Shown one piece after another: positions 9,701-23,200 of a DNA stretch of 64,000 nt (its first letter is position 1; each line of letters begins with the position of its first letter). The notes beneath the pieces were generated by a model that was given only the letters and a program-made list of their open reading frames with translations, was not told the origin of the DNA and ran no database searches. The position numbers and the translations under genes were made by a program. This DNA comes from Prunus persica (Eukaryota; Streptophyta; Magnoliopsida; Rosales; Rosaceae), in assembly GCF_000346465.2 (NCBI RefSeq), contig NC_034011.1:1841677-1905676 (forward strand), read 5' to 3'.

Positions 9701-12700
9701 TCACTCTATACCTGCTTCTGCTTGATTTTCTATCTGTGAAGATGTGCTTGATTGGCTCTTTGAGGTTCCTGAATTATTGAGCCGTGGATCACTCATCACT
9801 TCCTGCAAAAGATACTCTACAATGTCAAATACCTTCCTCATTAATCGAAAACCGGTAGAACCATGTATACATGTGCTTTTTTCTAGTTCTTTTAGTTAAG
9901 GTTGATATCACATGGAAGTCCTAAAATATGAGCTAAAATAATGTGATTCATGTTGGTTTTTTTGGCACTTGAATGAGCCTACTTGCTTTTCCATTTGTTT
10001 TAGTCTTAACTAAATTTTTAATACCAAGCATCTTAGAGAAGGTGGAGAATTTTTGTTCGATTTTCTAGGTAAACTTATGCAATGATCTCATAGTCAGCAC
10101 CAAATGCTTCTAAGTTTTTCAGTTTTTCGACTTACCTGTTGATCAGGAACATGACTGTGATGTGGGGAAAGACCATTATTGCCGTCTATTAACTTGTGGT
10201 TCATCTTATCTTCAGCAAGTTCTCTCCATTTATTTAGTGATGGCAGTACCACGGTGCCAAGATCTGGCCTGTCTTTTCGTCTGAGTTCTGCACATTGGAT
10301 TGCTAGCTTTGCAAGGCTTAAGGCTTCTTCCACTGGCCAGTCAGGGACAGCTGGGTCCAGCATCTCCTCAAATGTGTCCTTTTCAATGGCCTTGTCGACA
10401 TGGTGAGCCAAGCCCATCGGCGATCTACCTGTTAGCAATTGGAGAAGAATAATGCCTAAGGAGTAGACATCAGATTTTACACCAAGCATTCCTGTCTGTT
10501 GATACTCAGGATCAATATAGCAGAATGTTCCAGCTGTTGCTGTCATGAGGCACTGTGTCATATTTTCAGCTACAGCTGGGACAAGTCTGGCCAATCCAAC
10601 ATCACTAATCTTGCTCACATAGTTGTGATCTAGCAAAATGTTGCCGGGCTTGAGGTCACGGTGCACTAAGGGTTCTGGCTTGGTCTGATGAAGAAAGAGT
10701 AGGCCTGTGCCAATCTCAGCAGCAATTCGGAACCTGAGTTGCCAAGAAAGAGCTGGATTGTTCCCTCTCTTTATGAGACAGTCCTCTAAGCTTCCATTGG
10801 CCATATATTCATAGACTAAAACGCCATACTCTGGGCAGGCTCCTAGAAGTAGTACCATGTTGGGATGTCGAATGCAGCTAAGTATGTCAATCTGCATTTG
10901 GATCATGACAGGAGATTAGATAAAAAATTATCCATATCATATCTTTTACCGTTATATGTTTGGTGGAAGCAATTTAGAACAAGAAGTAAGTGAATAAAGC
11001 ATGTTGGAAAAGAATTTGTATATGGAGCTTCTATTGCATTGCATGAAATGTATATGGAATTGAATGTGAAATACCGTCAGGTACCAAGTACCACTTGGAT
11101 TTAGAGACATTGATGCAGCAGGCATTGTGAGATCTTACCTTTTCTGGTTCTTGAATCCTACTGGAGTTTATTTGGGGGTGTTTCTGAAATCTTAACTTTT
11201 AGTTTTGTTAAGAATCATATTCGAGTGATTTTGAGTTCTTACCCTTTTCGGTTCTAGAATCTTGCCATTTTTTGTTACATTTTCCCTAAATATAGTAAGT
11301 TTCTAACTATTTTAGATTTTTAACTGTCTTGATCAATTTCGTACTGTTTGTTGATCTCCACAAGGTATCAGGCTTTAAAACAGAGTTCTTTGTTAGTTTA
11401 CTGTACAAATTAGCAACAAGAACACTTATGCTTGGCCTTATTGTTTTCGTTTTTTCTTCACCTGTAGAAAAAGAACAAGCCAAGTTTTGATTGCAATTTT
11501 TTTAAGCATGCAACCAAGTCAAAGAAAATTTAGTAGATCATATTTTCTAAGCAAGGATCTCGGTACTCACCTCTTTCTGAAATTGTGTCCTTCCTTGAGC
11601 AGCATCCGGACGCAAGACCTTTACTGCAACTGGTGTGTGATCAAGATAGCACTTAAAGACAGGACCATAACCTCCTTCCCCAATTTTTCGAGATGGGGCA
11701 AAGTGTTCCGTTGCTTGCTCAATCTCCTCAATAGCATATCTTCTGTATTTGTCATCGGTTTGGGCTAGATTATCTAATAGTTTCCTCATGTCCTCTGCTT
11801 CTCTGAGGGCCTTTATTTCTGTATTTGCTCGTTTCTGTGATTCCAACTGTGCAATTCTTTTAGCAGCATCAGCTGCTTCCATGGCTGCCCTGCACCTAAC
11901 TCTTTCTTTCTCTGCAACTGCTATTGCAGCTTCTTGACCCAGTCGTGCCTCCTCTAGTTTTTGCTCCTCTACAACCCTCCAATTGTGCAGCTCCATTTCC
12001 TGTGGGGGACACAAAGTTAAATGGAATCTTGAAAATGCAGAAGGTAAATGTAGACTTCTTATCACCTTCTGTTTAGCTGAAAGTGCTTCTCTACATGCTG
12101 TACTGTACATGTCCATTGTTTGCTTCAGCTCTAGCTTTAGTCTCCTCATCTCAGATTCGACTTCTTCCTGCATAAGTTTAGAAATGCAGTGAAAAAAAAC
12201 AGCTAGCTAGATAATGTGCAAGGAAGGATACTTGATACAAGTTGAGCTGAGTATATCCTGTCCTTACCAGGTTCTGTGATGACCATGAAGATGATGTTAG
12301 GTTGCTTTCATGTGAAACCGATGAAAAATCATGCAGAGAACTGAGGTCCGCGAACTTAGGTCCTTGATGCATTGACCCGAAGCTCTGGTCTGAGCTAGTA
12401 GATATTCGTCCTCGGTTTGTATCCATAAAATCATACGTCACAGAAGAAGCACGGTCAGTGCTTGCCCTTTCCGAGCTTATGAATGATATGTCGCTTTCCG
12501 ATTCTGAGAATCCTCCACTAATCCTCCCATTACTAAAACCTCCTCTTGTTAATCCCAATCTGTTTCAATTCAGGATGGTGGTATCAGTTTCTATGGTATT
12601 ACACAGTATCTATTTTAATACATAATAGCATAACATTAAGGCATTGTCTGTTTAACTTACCTGTATGCTTCATCTTGCAAGTTACGAGGCTTGAACGACG

Positions 12701-13892
12701 GTCTAGCTGCTAGATTTTGAGGATAAAATATTGCATTTAGAGTACTTTTCATCCAAAATCAGTTTTCAAGAAAGCATAATAACTGAGAGATACAAACCTT
12801 TTAAATACATATTGTTGTATCTAGGTGTTTCAGGTGGTTTAAAACTTTGCTTATTTAATGAATCTATTTGGTTAACTAGTGGAGAACTGTATGGTGCTGC
12901 ACGAGAAGCATTTCGCACCGAGGAGATCTTCCCTTTGGAGATGACATATACAGTGCAGAAATCAGGTGCCCCTTTTGATACACTACTTGGAATACTTGAT
13001 GTCTTGAATCTGCGTGAGAAAATCATTGAGTATTAGCAAACTAAACGAGTCTTTACAAGTATAAACATATATTTCTATCCAAAATGTGTCCAAGAAAACA
13101 CAGAATCTCAAAACCAGATTTATAGAATGAGGCCATTACCTGATAAATCCATGCTTTGCTGGAGCTCCCAGAACCAGATTCTCAATTGCAGCATAAGAAA
13201 CATACTCTGTTACTGCTTTTGCTATATCCGTGTCTTCAAGTACGATATCAAGGCAATTTATCTGAGAACATAAATTTACATGAGCAAACAATCAAAGAGT
13301 AACATAAATAAAACCGATTGATAAAGCTGTCGTGATTATTGATATGATTATGTATAAGAAATTTTAGGGATGTGCTCCAAATGGTGAATTGTAAATTAAG
13401 CCTTTTTATGCAGGACGCTCATGGACCAAAATTTACGAAGGTAGAGCTTCGAAACCTACATCCTTACGCGTACAATAGCAATGGAAGGTAAGAAACAGAT
13501 CCTTGGTCATCTTCTCAAGCTGCTGTTTGCGTGGCGATTGAGATGGATTGCTTACATCACAAATAAGGGCATTGTTTCCAGCCACTGTACCAAAAAAAGA
13601 AGTTGTAACTTGGTCTTGCATTGAAAATTGAATTAGCTCCAGAGGTGAGAAGAGACACAATATAAATTGTGAAATCACAGATGTATCTGATATGTTGAAC
13701 TTGCTTTGTGAATTCCAGGCATATATAATATACCTGTGCATGTATTCTTGGATAGGACAAATTGAAATCACAATGCATCTGATATGTTGAAGTTGCTTTG
13801 TGAATTCCAGGCATATATAATTTAACTGTTTTTATATTATAATAGTTGTGAACTTTTAGATTATCTTAATAGGAAGTTACTCTTCTGGTTAC

Positions 13893-13927
<35 letters not shown>

Positions 13928-14130
13928 CATGAAGATGTTGAAGATGACTTCTGAACAACATGTAGTAGCACTACAGTTTGGCCCCTGGTGATAACATTCT
14001 CAGCAGCCCATCTCAGTGCATTTTGGCTCCCTTTCTGATTGTCTATGGCAACTGCCACCAAACCATTTCCTGCTGCTCCTCCTCCTCCTGCTCCTTTCTT
14101 TGTCCCATTTCCTCCTTTTGCTTGCCACAT
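9701..14130 (-). CDS. USP-domain receptor-like cytoplasmic kinase (RLCK-IX type, 10 exons, 796 aa)
   Basis: Ten exons: 13929-14130, 13460-13584, 13140-13261, 12798-13009, 12661-12709, 12268-12559, 12066-12167, 11571-11999, 10136-10891 and 9701-9802. All junctions are GT..AG and the phase closes to 796 codons. The ATG at 14130 was chosen because it opens the N-terminal universal-stress-protein domain (GLVAVAIDNQKGSQNALRWA). A Ser-rich linker and a long coiled coil (about 335-455) follow. The kinase domain has a glycine loop IGEGGYG (474-480), lysine VAVK (495), HRDLKPGN (588-595) and DVG in place of DFG (608-610), which is usual in this family. Kinases of this layout phosphorylate Ser/Thr, and many relatives end in a U-box ubiquitin-ligase domain. 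Here the last exon encodes only EVMSDPRLNNSGTSKSQSS and a short tail, so the U-box is absent or vestigial. The gene looks intact. Confidence 0.88.
13895..13924. repeat. (GA)n microsatellite in intron 1 of the kinase gene
   Basis: Fifteen or so GA repeats lying immediately inside the intron, just past the donor site at 13927-13928. Confidence 0.9.
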
Positions 14131-15139
14131 TTTCTTCAAAATCTCTAACTATGAAAAACAGAATATTGCCAGGACACATCAAGTAGAAACTCTTCCATGT
14201 TCTGTACAAAGTGGCCCAGAAATCTTGATGCCTCAAACCTCTTGTCCCTTATCAAACTTGACCACCTTAGAATTTGCTATTTACAAGAATTTATGAGCCA
14301 CCACAGGCACAGAACTTTTCCATTTTTTTCTTTCTTCTTTTTTGGTTCAAAACCTGGCGGTTTCTCTATTTTGGCTTTTAAAATAGAAGCCTCACAATTC
14401 AGATAAAAAAGAAGAAAAAAAAAACCAGGTATATAGAAGCCTCACAATAAGATAGTCGGCTGCCAAAAGTAGAAGATCTAACCATAGACAATGAGATTCC
14501 CCCCTCCACTTTTCCACAAAACACTATTTTTTAGGGCAGAATGACCTATCAACTTTTTTCATCCAAGTTTTGAGAACTCAACAATTTGAACCCTTTTTGC
14601 ATGTGAAATGACTCAGGCATTTTGGGTCGAATAAAAAGTCGAACATAAAATGGCAAAAAAAAAAAAAGAGTTAGAATTGTTTAACCTTTTTTTTTTTTTT
14701 ATAGCCAAATCTAGGAGGAATTGAATTTAATATTTTTTTAACGAAAAAATATAACTACTATTAACTTCATGATTAGTACTCTCTATTCATCCATATGGTT
14801 TTGTAAATGGATATTTACCGGCCAAGAATAATCATGAATCAAGTCAAATTGACTCATTGAGTGGAGTGGTAAATATGGGTAGTGGAACGTAAGTTCTTTT
14901 GTTTTTTTTGAGAAATTCTATGATTGCATTCATAATTCAGCTAAAAAAGCCATTAGCCATAAAGGGCCATTACAATAACGGAGCGGTCTAATATCAACAT
15001 TAAGACAATCTTGTGTGTTTCTACTAATGATCAGGCAAGATCGAAGAAACTCTGACATAGGCATCCCAACTAAGATTGCAAACTTAGAATAATGAAAAAG
15101 AGATAAAGAAAAAATCAAGTCATAACAATACAAATAAAA

Positions 15140-15213
15140 CTCTCACAAAGGAGAGATGAAAAGCTCTCACAAAGGAGAAATGAAAAATTCTCACAAAAGG
15201 AGAGGTGAAAACT
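15140..15213. repeat. Three tandem copies of a 24-26 bp unit
   Basis: The unit CTCTCACAAAGGAGAGATGA recurs at 15140, 15164 and about 15188 with small changes (GAGAAATGA, GAGAGGTGA). No coding frame explains it. Confidence 0.85.
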
Positions 15214-16043
15214 ACACAGAGAACCCAAAGAGTCTCTGCAACTTATTCCAACATAAAGAAATTGCAAAAAAGATTGTGGTGGAGATCCGACGCCGAATGC
15301 AGGTGAAGATTCGACGCTGAGCCGCAGCCGCCTATAATGATTGGATAAAAATCATAACAAAACTAAGACAAATAAAGAAAACCCTTTGTCTCTGAAAATG
15401 GGGGAAGATGTGAAAGGAGGAAGAGAAGAGGGGAGAGGGGGGAAGAACAATGGCTTCCTCCTCCCTCAAAGTGGAAAAGACTCTAAGAATGTTTTTTGGG
15501 AGAAAGGGGGCTAGGGTTTCATAGTGGATCGTAAGTTCAGCCACGAGTTAAGCACATAATAGTGTACACTATCATCTAATATTCATTCGGTTAAACCTTT
15601 TTCCATTTCTTTTTAACCAATTTACGTTTTTTTTTTTTGGGGATATAAAGCAATATTGAAAGAAGGAAAATCGAATTTAGGACCTAGGATGCAAGGAAAA
15701 TACTCTTAACCACTTGAGCTACTACAAGTCCCTTGCTACCAAATTACATTCTTGATCTCTGTAGTTTGACCAAACTTTCCACTTTGATATACCTTCATTT
15801 TAAGTTTGGCAATTTTATTTAGGCTTTTTATCACAAAATGTCCCTGTCAAAAAAATTGTTAAATCCAGGGATATAATCGTAAAGTCTTAAAAGTGTAAAA
15901 TTATTAAGAAAAATGGACAATATGAATACGTTTTGAGTTGATTCCAAGTCTAACACAGGTCATTGGTTTCAAATAGGAACACACAGAAACGCAGTGCCCG
16001 TATTTAGAGAGAAAGTTTGACAAAAAAAGAACAAAAACAAAAG

Positions 16044-16048
<5 letters not shown>

Positions 16049-16081
<33 letters not shown>
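16049..16081. repeat. (GA)n microsatellite
   Basis: Uninterrupted GA dinucleotide run downstream of the LRR receptor kinase gene. Confidence 0.95.
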
Positions 16082-16082
<1 letters not shown>

Positions 16083-16434
16083 ACATCTGATGACTAGTTT
16101 TATCAACTAATTAATTCCCATTACACCAAGATGATACAAGAGCCATCATCCCCAACACCTACAACAAATACAACCCACTTCCTAATCCAAAAGAAATGGG
16201 GCAAAAGAAAAAAACAATGCACACAAAAACAAAAACAAATTAATTTCTTCATTGCTTTAAATTTCAAATCTCTCCCTGCCACATGCTTCAACTCATGGGA
16301 ATGAAGCTAGCTGAAACCTAGTAGCCCCTGCACATATATAAATAATATTCTTCTAATGTACAACATGGTTTCTCTAAGTCCCAACCAGCCAGCAATACTT
16401 GGAACCAAAAGTCCTCATCATTTCTCTTCTGCAA

Positions 16435-18828
16435 TCACACAACTTGAGAGGTATAATCATCTCCTTCACTCGAAACACTTGATCGATAATCTCCATCACT
16501 TTCTCCCTCATTCAGCTCATCAATCTTCTCAACCACTTCAGTCAAATCCAGCCTTCTCTCCACATCCTCCTCACAACATTTCACACCAATCTTCAACAGC
16601 TTCAGCAGCTCTCCTTTGCTGCTCCCCACACCCCCCATTTCCACATCAAACACCTCGCTGGTCCTCTTCTCTTTGATCATTCCGTTAACCCAGCTGGCCA
16701 AATCCGCTCTGCTGTCGAAGCTCTGCTTGAGATAGTTCTCTGGGAACTTGCCTGTCAACACCTCCAAGATTATGATGCCCAAGCACCAGACATCGGTCTT
16801 CTTCGTGATGCGCCGGTGCTGGGCATATTCGGGTGATTTGTAGGCCATCATCAGGTGTTGGGCTTGCTCCATGTTGATCACTGGAAGTAGGGCATAGTCA
16901 TTCAAGAGGGGCTCGAAGTTTTCATCTAGAAGTACATTGGAGGATTTCAGATGGCCATGGGGTACAACCAAGCTAGGGAGTGCGCTGTAGAGGTAGGTCA
17001 ATCCCCTGGCTATGCCTTTGATTACTCTCAAACGGATTGGCCAGTCCAGCACAGGCTGATCTGAATTGTGATTGCCTGTACAAAAGCGACTCCACCATGG
17101 ATGATGTTATTTCAATATAGATGAATAAAAGTATTTGTACCGTATTTAATGACTTGCTGATCACATCTCTCACGTGGTTATGTTTGAAGCGTGCATATAA
17201 CTGTAATCTAACTTTTATTAATTGTGACAAAAAAAGAAGCCAAAAAACTCACCATGAAGATGAGAGGCCAAGCTACCATTCTCCACAAAGTCAGAAACCA
17301 AGAGCTTCTCTTCCCTTCTATAATAATAGGCCACCAGAGGCAACAGGTTTGGATGTGTCAATCTCCCAAGCCTTCTCATGTGCTCATGGAACTCCTCTCT
17401 TCCCACATTGTTCATCTGCTTATACCTCTTGACCACCACAGCATCAGTCATGATCAGAGCCTTGTAGGAAGCCCCAAACGTCCCGCTCCCCAAGATTTCA
17501 GCTGAGGCTCTAAGCAGGTCATGCAAATCAAACCTCTGCCTATCATCCCTCACAAATGACAACTTTCCATGGTCACCCTTCTTTGGATGTGGCGTAGCTT
17601 CTACCGACTTAACATCCATTTGGCTGCTCCCACCAGCTGCCGTGTACTTGGAGGCCGAGTCGTCCAATGATTCGGCCACGTCCAATTCTGATTGTTGCCT
17701 TTTCTTGTTGAGAAAGATCAAAATCACAGCAATGAGGGCCAGTAGGAGCAATATACTCACCACAATCAGGGCTATTTTTAGACCCGACGATGGCTTCTTA
17801 GAGGTGCCGCATGAGTCCCCAGAACATTCAGATGGCGGAGCTGAAGGAGAAGGAGGAGAAGCAGGAGGTGGAGGGTCGCTGCATTTTCCCGCTAGAGGTG
17901 GACCACATAGTTTTCCATTGCCTACATTTTGTTCACAGGAAATTAAATAAATAAACAGTGACGCTTTTGATGAAAAATTATCCTAATACCAGATTACTTG
18001 CATTGTAAGGCATGCATTGCATAGTCATCCACATTTTTCTTTGATTCAAAATAAATCAGTCTACATATATGGGAAGAAATCTCATGCATGAATGTACATT
18101 TGTTATTACTTACCTGAAAAACTACTTGGATCCAGCTTGCTTAGGCTTTCTGGAACTGGACCCTCCAATTCATTGTTAGCTAGATTCAACCTCTTCAAAC
18201 CCTTCTGTCGAAATTCTGGTATTTGGCCACTAAACTTGTTCTCCTCAAGCCCCACATCAAAAATCTTAGGCAAGGTGGTAAGGGAAGAAGGGATTTTGCC
18301 TGTAAACTGATTGTTCCCCAAGTACAATTTCCTCAACAAAATCATGCCCTCAAATGCATCATCAGGAATCTCACCTGAGAAATGATTATAAGACAAATAC
18401 ACAGACCTCAACTTTAGGTTCTTAAGATCAGGCAATGGACCAGCCAAACTATTGTTCATGAAGCTTAGGGTCTTCAAATAAGGCAATCGAGTAAGAGGCT
18501 CCAAATCAAGCTTTCCCTGCAAACCCAAGTTTTCCAGCTGCAAACCCCTCACATTCCCATTGAAGCAAAGCACACCAACCCAATTCACCTTGTTACCGTT
18601 ACACGGGTCTTTGTTAGGATCCCAACTGCTAAGAGTGGCACTTTCGTTTCCCAATTGTAACGTTTTCTTGAACCTCATAAGGGCTTCAGCGGTTGTTGCC
18701 ATTGGTGAACCAAAAGGTAGCATGACCATGCATGAAAGCACGGCAATGAATAGAGCAACAAAAAATGTTGGGGTTGGGTTTGGTGCGCGCATAAGCCTAG
18801 CCATAGCCATATGCGCGCCCATTACCAT
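16435..18828 (-). CDS. Pollen-receptor-like LRR kinase, catalytically atypical (3 exons, 674 aa)
   Basis: Exons 18114-18828, 17253-17921 and 16435-17075 give 674 residues in phase. The N-terminus is long with a hydrophobic signal-like segment (PTFFVALFIAVLSCMVML). A plant LRR N-cap with WNxxxDPC-type cysteines, about five to six leucine-rich repeats and a Pro/Ser-rich juxtamembrane stretch follow. The membrane helix is at about 286-309. The kinase domain has LGSGTFG (382-388) and VVVK (403). The HRD motif reads HGH (501-503), so the catalytic Asp is missing, and DFG reads DYA (521-523). This layout matches the LRR-III / PRK group of plasma-membrane receptors, several of which act in pollen-tube signalling through ROP-GEFs. 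The degenerate catalytic loop is common there and suggests a scaffold role. Expression in pollen is an inference from the family. Confidence 0.88.
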
Positions 18829-19687
18829 GCGTTGTTGTGAAAACCAAAAAGGGTCCCCAGCTTACTTATCAGAAAACTAAACTGATTTCTATCAATTTGA
18901 ATGAACTAAAACCTCTCTCTCCCTCTCTCTCTCTCTCCCTCTCTGTGTCTTTGCTTTTGATTTTGGTATTGGTGTGGCAAATGGGAATTAGAGGACATGC
19001 AAAAGGATGGGCGTGAAGGGGCCAAAACCAGAGAAGAGGAAGAGGGGTGGGGATGATATTGGAAGAAATTAGGAAACCATAGTCCATGAAATTGACAAGG
19101 TCTAATTAGTGTGCACACAAGACAGCGCAAAAGGGTTGTTTTTGTGTCTTAGATAGAGGTTGAGTTTTAGACAGGAGAGATGTAAGGCCTGCCTTTCAAA
19201 TGGAAATGTTGTTTTGCTATATATTGTGGGCAACGTTGTATTGCCAATTATAGATTGTGATGATTGATCATGCTTTCCTTGAGCTTGTATAATGTTTTAA
19301 ATCTCTCAGATATCTCTCATGACTTAAAACAGGAAACTAATCAACCTATTGGTGGGTTTTAGATTTTTTGTTTTATGGTTTATGATGGGTTTTAAATTCT
19401 TAGGACTCTGTCAAATGCAAGGGTTAATTGCTAGCTAGAAATCAGAAAAATTAGTAGTAGAAGTACTAACAAGAATAATGGTTTTGTTTTGGTTCGAAAA
19501 AAATTATGGTGTTCTAATAGCTAGGTTTTCAAGTCTACCACTTTCCTAAATTAAGTAAATTGCTATCGAAACTGCGTAACAAATTCCTGTTTATTTGTAA
19601 AAATCTCTCAAAAACTTTAAAAAAAAACAATTGCAATATGTTAGCTTTAGCTTCTACTATTATTCTTTTTTTGTTTTTTTGACATAT
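18829..19687. other. Promoter side of the receptor kinase, no gene seen
   Basis: AT-rich DNA upstream of the minus-strand receptor kinase gene, up to the target duplication of the TIR element. No supported ORF. Confidence 0.45.
18913..18946. repeat. CT-rich tract in the 5' leader region of the receptor kinase
   Basis: Imperfect CTCTCTC run about 90 bases upstream of the start codon at 18828. On the gene's own strand it reads as a GA-rich leader. Confidence 0.8.
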
Positions 19688-19796
19688 ATAATGTCAGGGG
19701 AATGCTAGTAACTTTCTCTCCAACCTTCTCTTTTAGACCTTCTCCCTTTCCTCATGACATGTGTCACTTCCCATACACTTAAAATAATGACATTTA

Positions 19797-20002
19797 TGTT
19801 AGCAAGATCCTAGCTTAATTAGGATATTTATTTCCTAGTTTATTAGGATTATATTTCTTTCCTTTTGTATAAATATTGTGTAATTATGATTTTATCTTGT
19901 TTCCTAGTTTGACCCTACTAGGGTTACATCCTTATACTATAAATACCTTCTTTTGGAGAATAAAATACAACCTGAAAAATATTCTACCCATATTATTTGA
20001 CT
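19797..20002 (+). repeat. 5' LTR of the degenerate copia element
   Basis: 206 bp, TGTTAGCAAG..TTTGACT, with a TATAAATACC box near 19939. It differs from the 3' LTR at about ten positions, indicating an older insertion than the LARD-like element. Confidence 0.88.
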
Positions 20003-20015
20003 TGGCATCAGAGCC
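20003..20015 (+). promoter_or_regulatory. Primer-binding site (tRNA-Met type) of the copia element
   Basis: TGGCATCAGAGCC directly after the 5' LTR, one base off the usual plant TGGTATCAGAGC. Confidence 0.8.
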
Positions 20016-20291
20016 AACTTTTCTAGTGACTTGTGTGTTGTGCCCCCCCGCATTCTATCCCCACCTGTGCCGTGTGTGCCCCCTAGGTTTGTGTGTTGTG
20101 TTGTACAGTTTCTTTGCTCTACTGTGTTTGTGTCATTCCTGTCTTCGTGCATCTGCTGTATTTGTGCCTTTGCAGTGTTCTGCTGTGTACTCTGCTGTGT
20201 TCGTGCCTGTCTTCGTGCATCTGCCGTATTTGTGTCTCTGCTGTGTTCCGATGTATACTTTGTCGTGATCTGTTGAGTTTCTGCTGCAATC

Positions 20292-23200
20292 ATGGGTGAT
20301 AACTCCATTGTTGGTGTTGTTGCTACTGCCTTTGCAAATTTGTGTATTTCTGATTCTATTCCAGATGCTAGCTCCAATACTTGGATAATTGACACTGGTG
20401 TTTCTGATCATATGACTTATGATGCTAAATTTTTTGATGAGTTGTCTAGTAACACCCGTGACCCGTACATAACTAGTGTTAATGGTTTGCCCTCTCCAAT
20501 TACTGGTGAGGGCACAATCTCTCTCACTCCTGCTCTGTCATTGTCTCTTGCATTACTAGTTCCCAATATCCATTGTAACGTGTTATCTGTTGGTCAATTA
20601 CTTGATACACTTAATGCTTCTGCTACTTTCTATCCTACGCATTGCTCTTTTCAGGATCCCAAGACTCACGAGACGATTGGGCATGGTAAACGGATAGAGG
20701 GTTATATTATTTGACATTGCCTTCTGCACCAGTTCGTAATCGTATCATTAATACTGTTCAAAGTTACAGTGTCAAAGACAAAAAACAAATTTGGTTATGG
20801 CATCGTCACTTGGGACACCCGTCATTTGGATACCTTAAGCGTCTGTTTTCATCTTTATTCCGCTCTTGTGATGAGTCCAGTTTTAAGTGTAAGACATGTA
20901 TTTTGGCCAAGAGTAATCACACTGTGTTTCCTTTGAGTGATAGTAAAGCTGTAAAGCCTTTTGATTTAGTGCATTCTGATGTGTGGGGTCCGGCTCGGGT
21001 TACTTCGAACTGATTTCGTTCGTTCGTCACATTTATTGATGATTGCACCTGACTCACTTGGGTTTTCTTGCTGAAAAATAAACACGATGTTGCTTCCATT
21101 CTTCCAGAGTTTTGTACTATGGTGTTTACTCAGTTTCATGCTCGGGTCAAAATATTCCGAACTGATAACAAAGGCGAATATGTAAATAATACTTTGACAT
21201 CTTTCTTCTGTGCTCAAGGTATTATTCACCAAACGACAACCCCATTTACTCCTCAGCAGAATGGTGTGTCTGAACGCAAGAATTGTCAGTTACTTGAAGT
21301 TACCCACTCCCTTATGTTGGACATGTATGTTCTCCATCATTTTTGGGGGCATGCTGTTTTATTTGCTGCCTATTTGATTAATCATACTCCTAGTCGGGTT
21401 CTTGATTTCAAGACTCCACATGATGTGTTTGGTGACTATATTTCCCCTGTCTCAGTCTCCAAGTTGGTCCCTAAAGTTTTTGGGTGTGTTGCCTATGTTC
21501 ATGTCTACTCTCATCAACGGAGTAAACTTGATCCTTGTGCTCTGCGATGCGTCTTTATTGGTTACTATTCTACTCATAAGGGTTATAAGTGCTATCATCT
21601 ACCTACCCAGAAGGTGCATGTTACTTTGGACGTGACTTTCCATGAAGAAGTGCCCTATTATGTCTCTCCCTCCTCTCCAATTCAAGGAGAGAAGGTGTCA
21701 CGCCCCGGACCTAGGGTAGGTGAAAACTTCGCGCCCGGCGCGTGAGAAAATAAAATAAAACTAAAATAAAAAGAAAAGAAGCCGAAACATGGGTTTAAAA
21801 TAAACTTCTCTTATAAAAATAGCTCCCAAAATCTTACAACTTTACAATAAATAAATACTGCTCTATTACTCTCATCTAATTCAGCCTCAACTGGTTTAGT
21901 CCTTGTCTTGCCCACTAATTCATCTAAAAAATTAAATAAGGTGAGGGATGAGCAACCACCGCTCAGTAGGGAAATGAGACATTACTACAGTAGATTGATA
22001 TAACTAAATTAAGTAACAAGCAATCACACAGCCAAATATCACATTAATAATAATAATAATAATGCATGAATGCTCTTCATCTAATCCCGCTAATTCATAT
22101 AACTAGACAAGCAGACCTGCACGTCTCATACCATGCTTATACCACTTGGTCCCGAATGCCCATTTATATGAACTAACACCCATTTCAATCATCTCATAAT
22201 TCCCATTTTGTTAGTCATCATGTCTAACTCCCTTTTGCCAGTTCCGAATCACCCAATAAAAACCATGTGCACTGTGGGATCCCTGAGACCTGATACCTGC
22301 CAAGAGTTAGACTAAACTACACAAAATACTATATCCATTACCCTCTTTTCTATTATTAACTTCTCCACCTAACAACTCCAACTAATTTCCACGACATGAT
22401 TTAATTATGCCAACATTATTCAAATAGTTCACAATACGTAAATATCTCATATCAAGAACATTATGCAATATCACACATAATATAGAGCTCACGAAATTTA
22501 ATTAAATCAATCCCCGTAAAGGCCCCCAAGAAATCCCTACCTCAATTCCAAAGCATTGCTCCAATTTAAGAAAATACAAGCTAAGCCCTATATCTTCTCC
22601 AAGAATTTCATCATCATCTCTCTCTTTCTGGGTTCATTTGCTATGCACATAATGTCCTATATATATAGAGAATATGTTGGCAATGACTCCCTTCCTATTG
22701 GATGGTGCTTGGCGGTTTACAAATACTTACCATCTAAGTTATATTCATGTGGTGGTCTAGCTTTGCAGATAAGGTAGTTCCCAATTCCTCCAATCCTATA
22801 CAACCTTTCTTGGTGAATTGACAGAGCTAGTATATAGCTATGCTTACTAAGCATTTGTTTTTCTTTGACACATACTATACTAACAATGACTAGCATATCC
22901 ATAATAACAATGACTACACGTAGCTACACTAACAATGACTAACCATATCCATATATTATGTAATACACACATATATAATATAATATATAAAGTAAATGGC
23001 AAAATATTAAATCTTCAAATTATATAATTTTTATAAATACGGGGTTTCACAGAAGGGGAGTGAATTGGAGAGTCTTGGATTAGAGAATGATGTGTTTGAA
23101 GATACTGCTCTCGAGAAGAAAACGACCTGTTGCATTGAAGCAAGTGACCAATCGCCAATATCTGAAGATGAAACTTGTGATCTTTGTGAAGAAACAACTG

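Larger units (their letters stand above)
14131..16434. other. Intergenic region between two kinase genes
   Basis: Contains the putative promoter of the USP kinase (14131 onward), poly-A and poly-T tracts, a tandem repeat at 15140-15213 and a (GA)n run at 16049-16081. The stretch from about 14900 to 15540 looks like decayed repeat DNA but shows no recognisable transposon domain. No gene is supported. Confidence 0.5.

Noticed and set aside
19876..20411. Overlapping Cys/Val-rich frames on both strands
   Set aside because: They arise from TGTG/TTCG-rich repeats in the leader of the copia element; all frames are open by composition.
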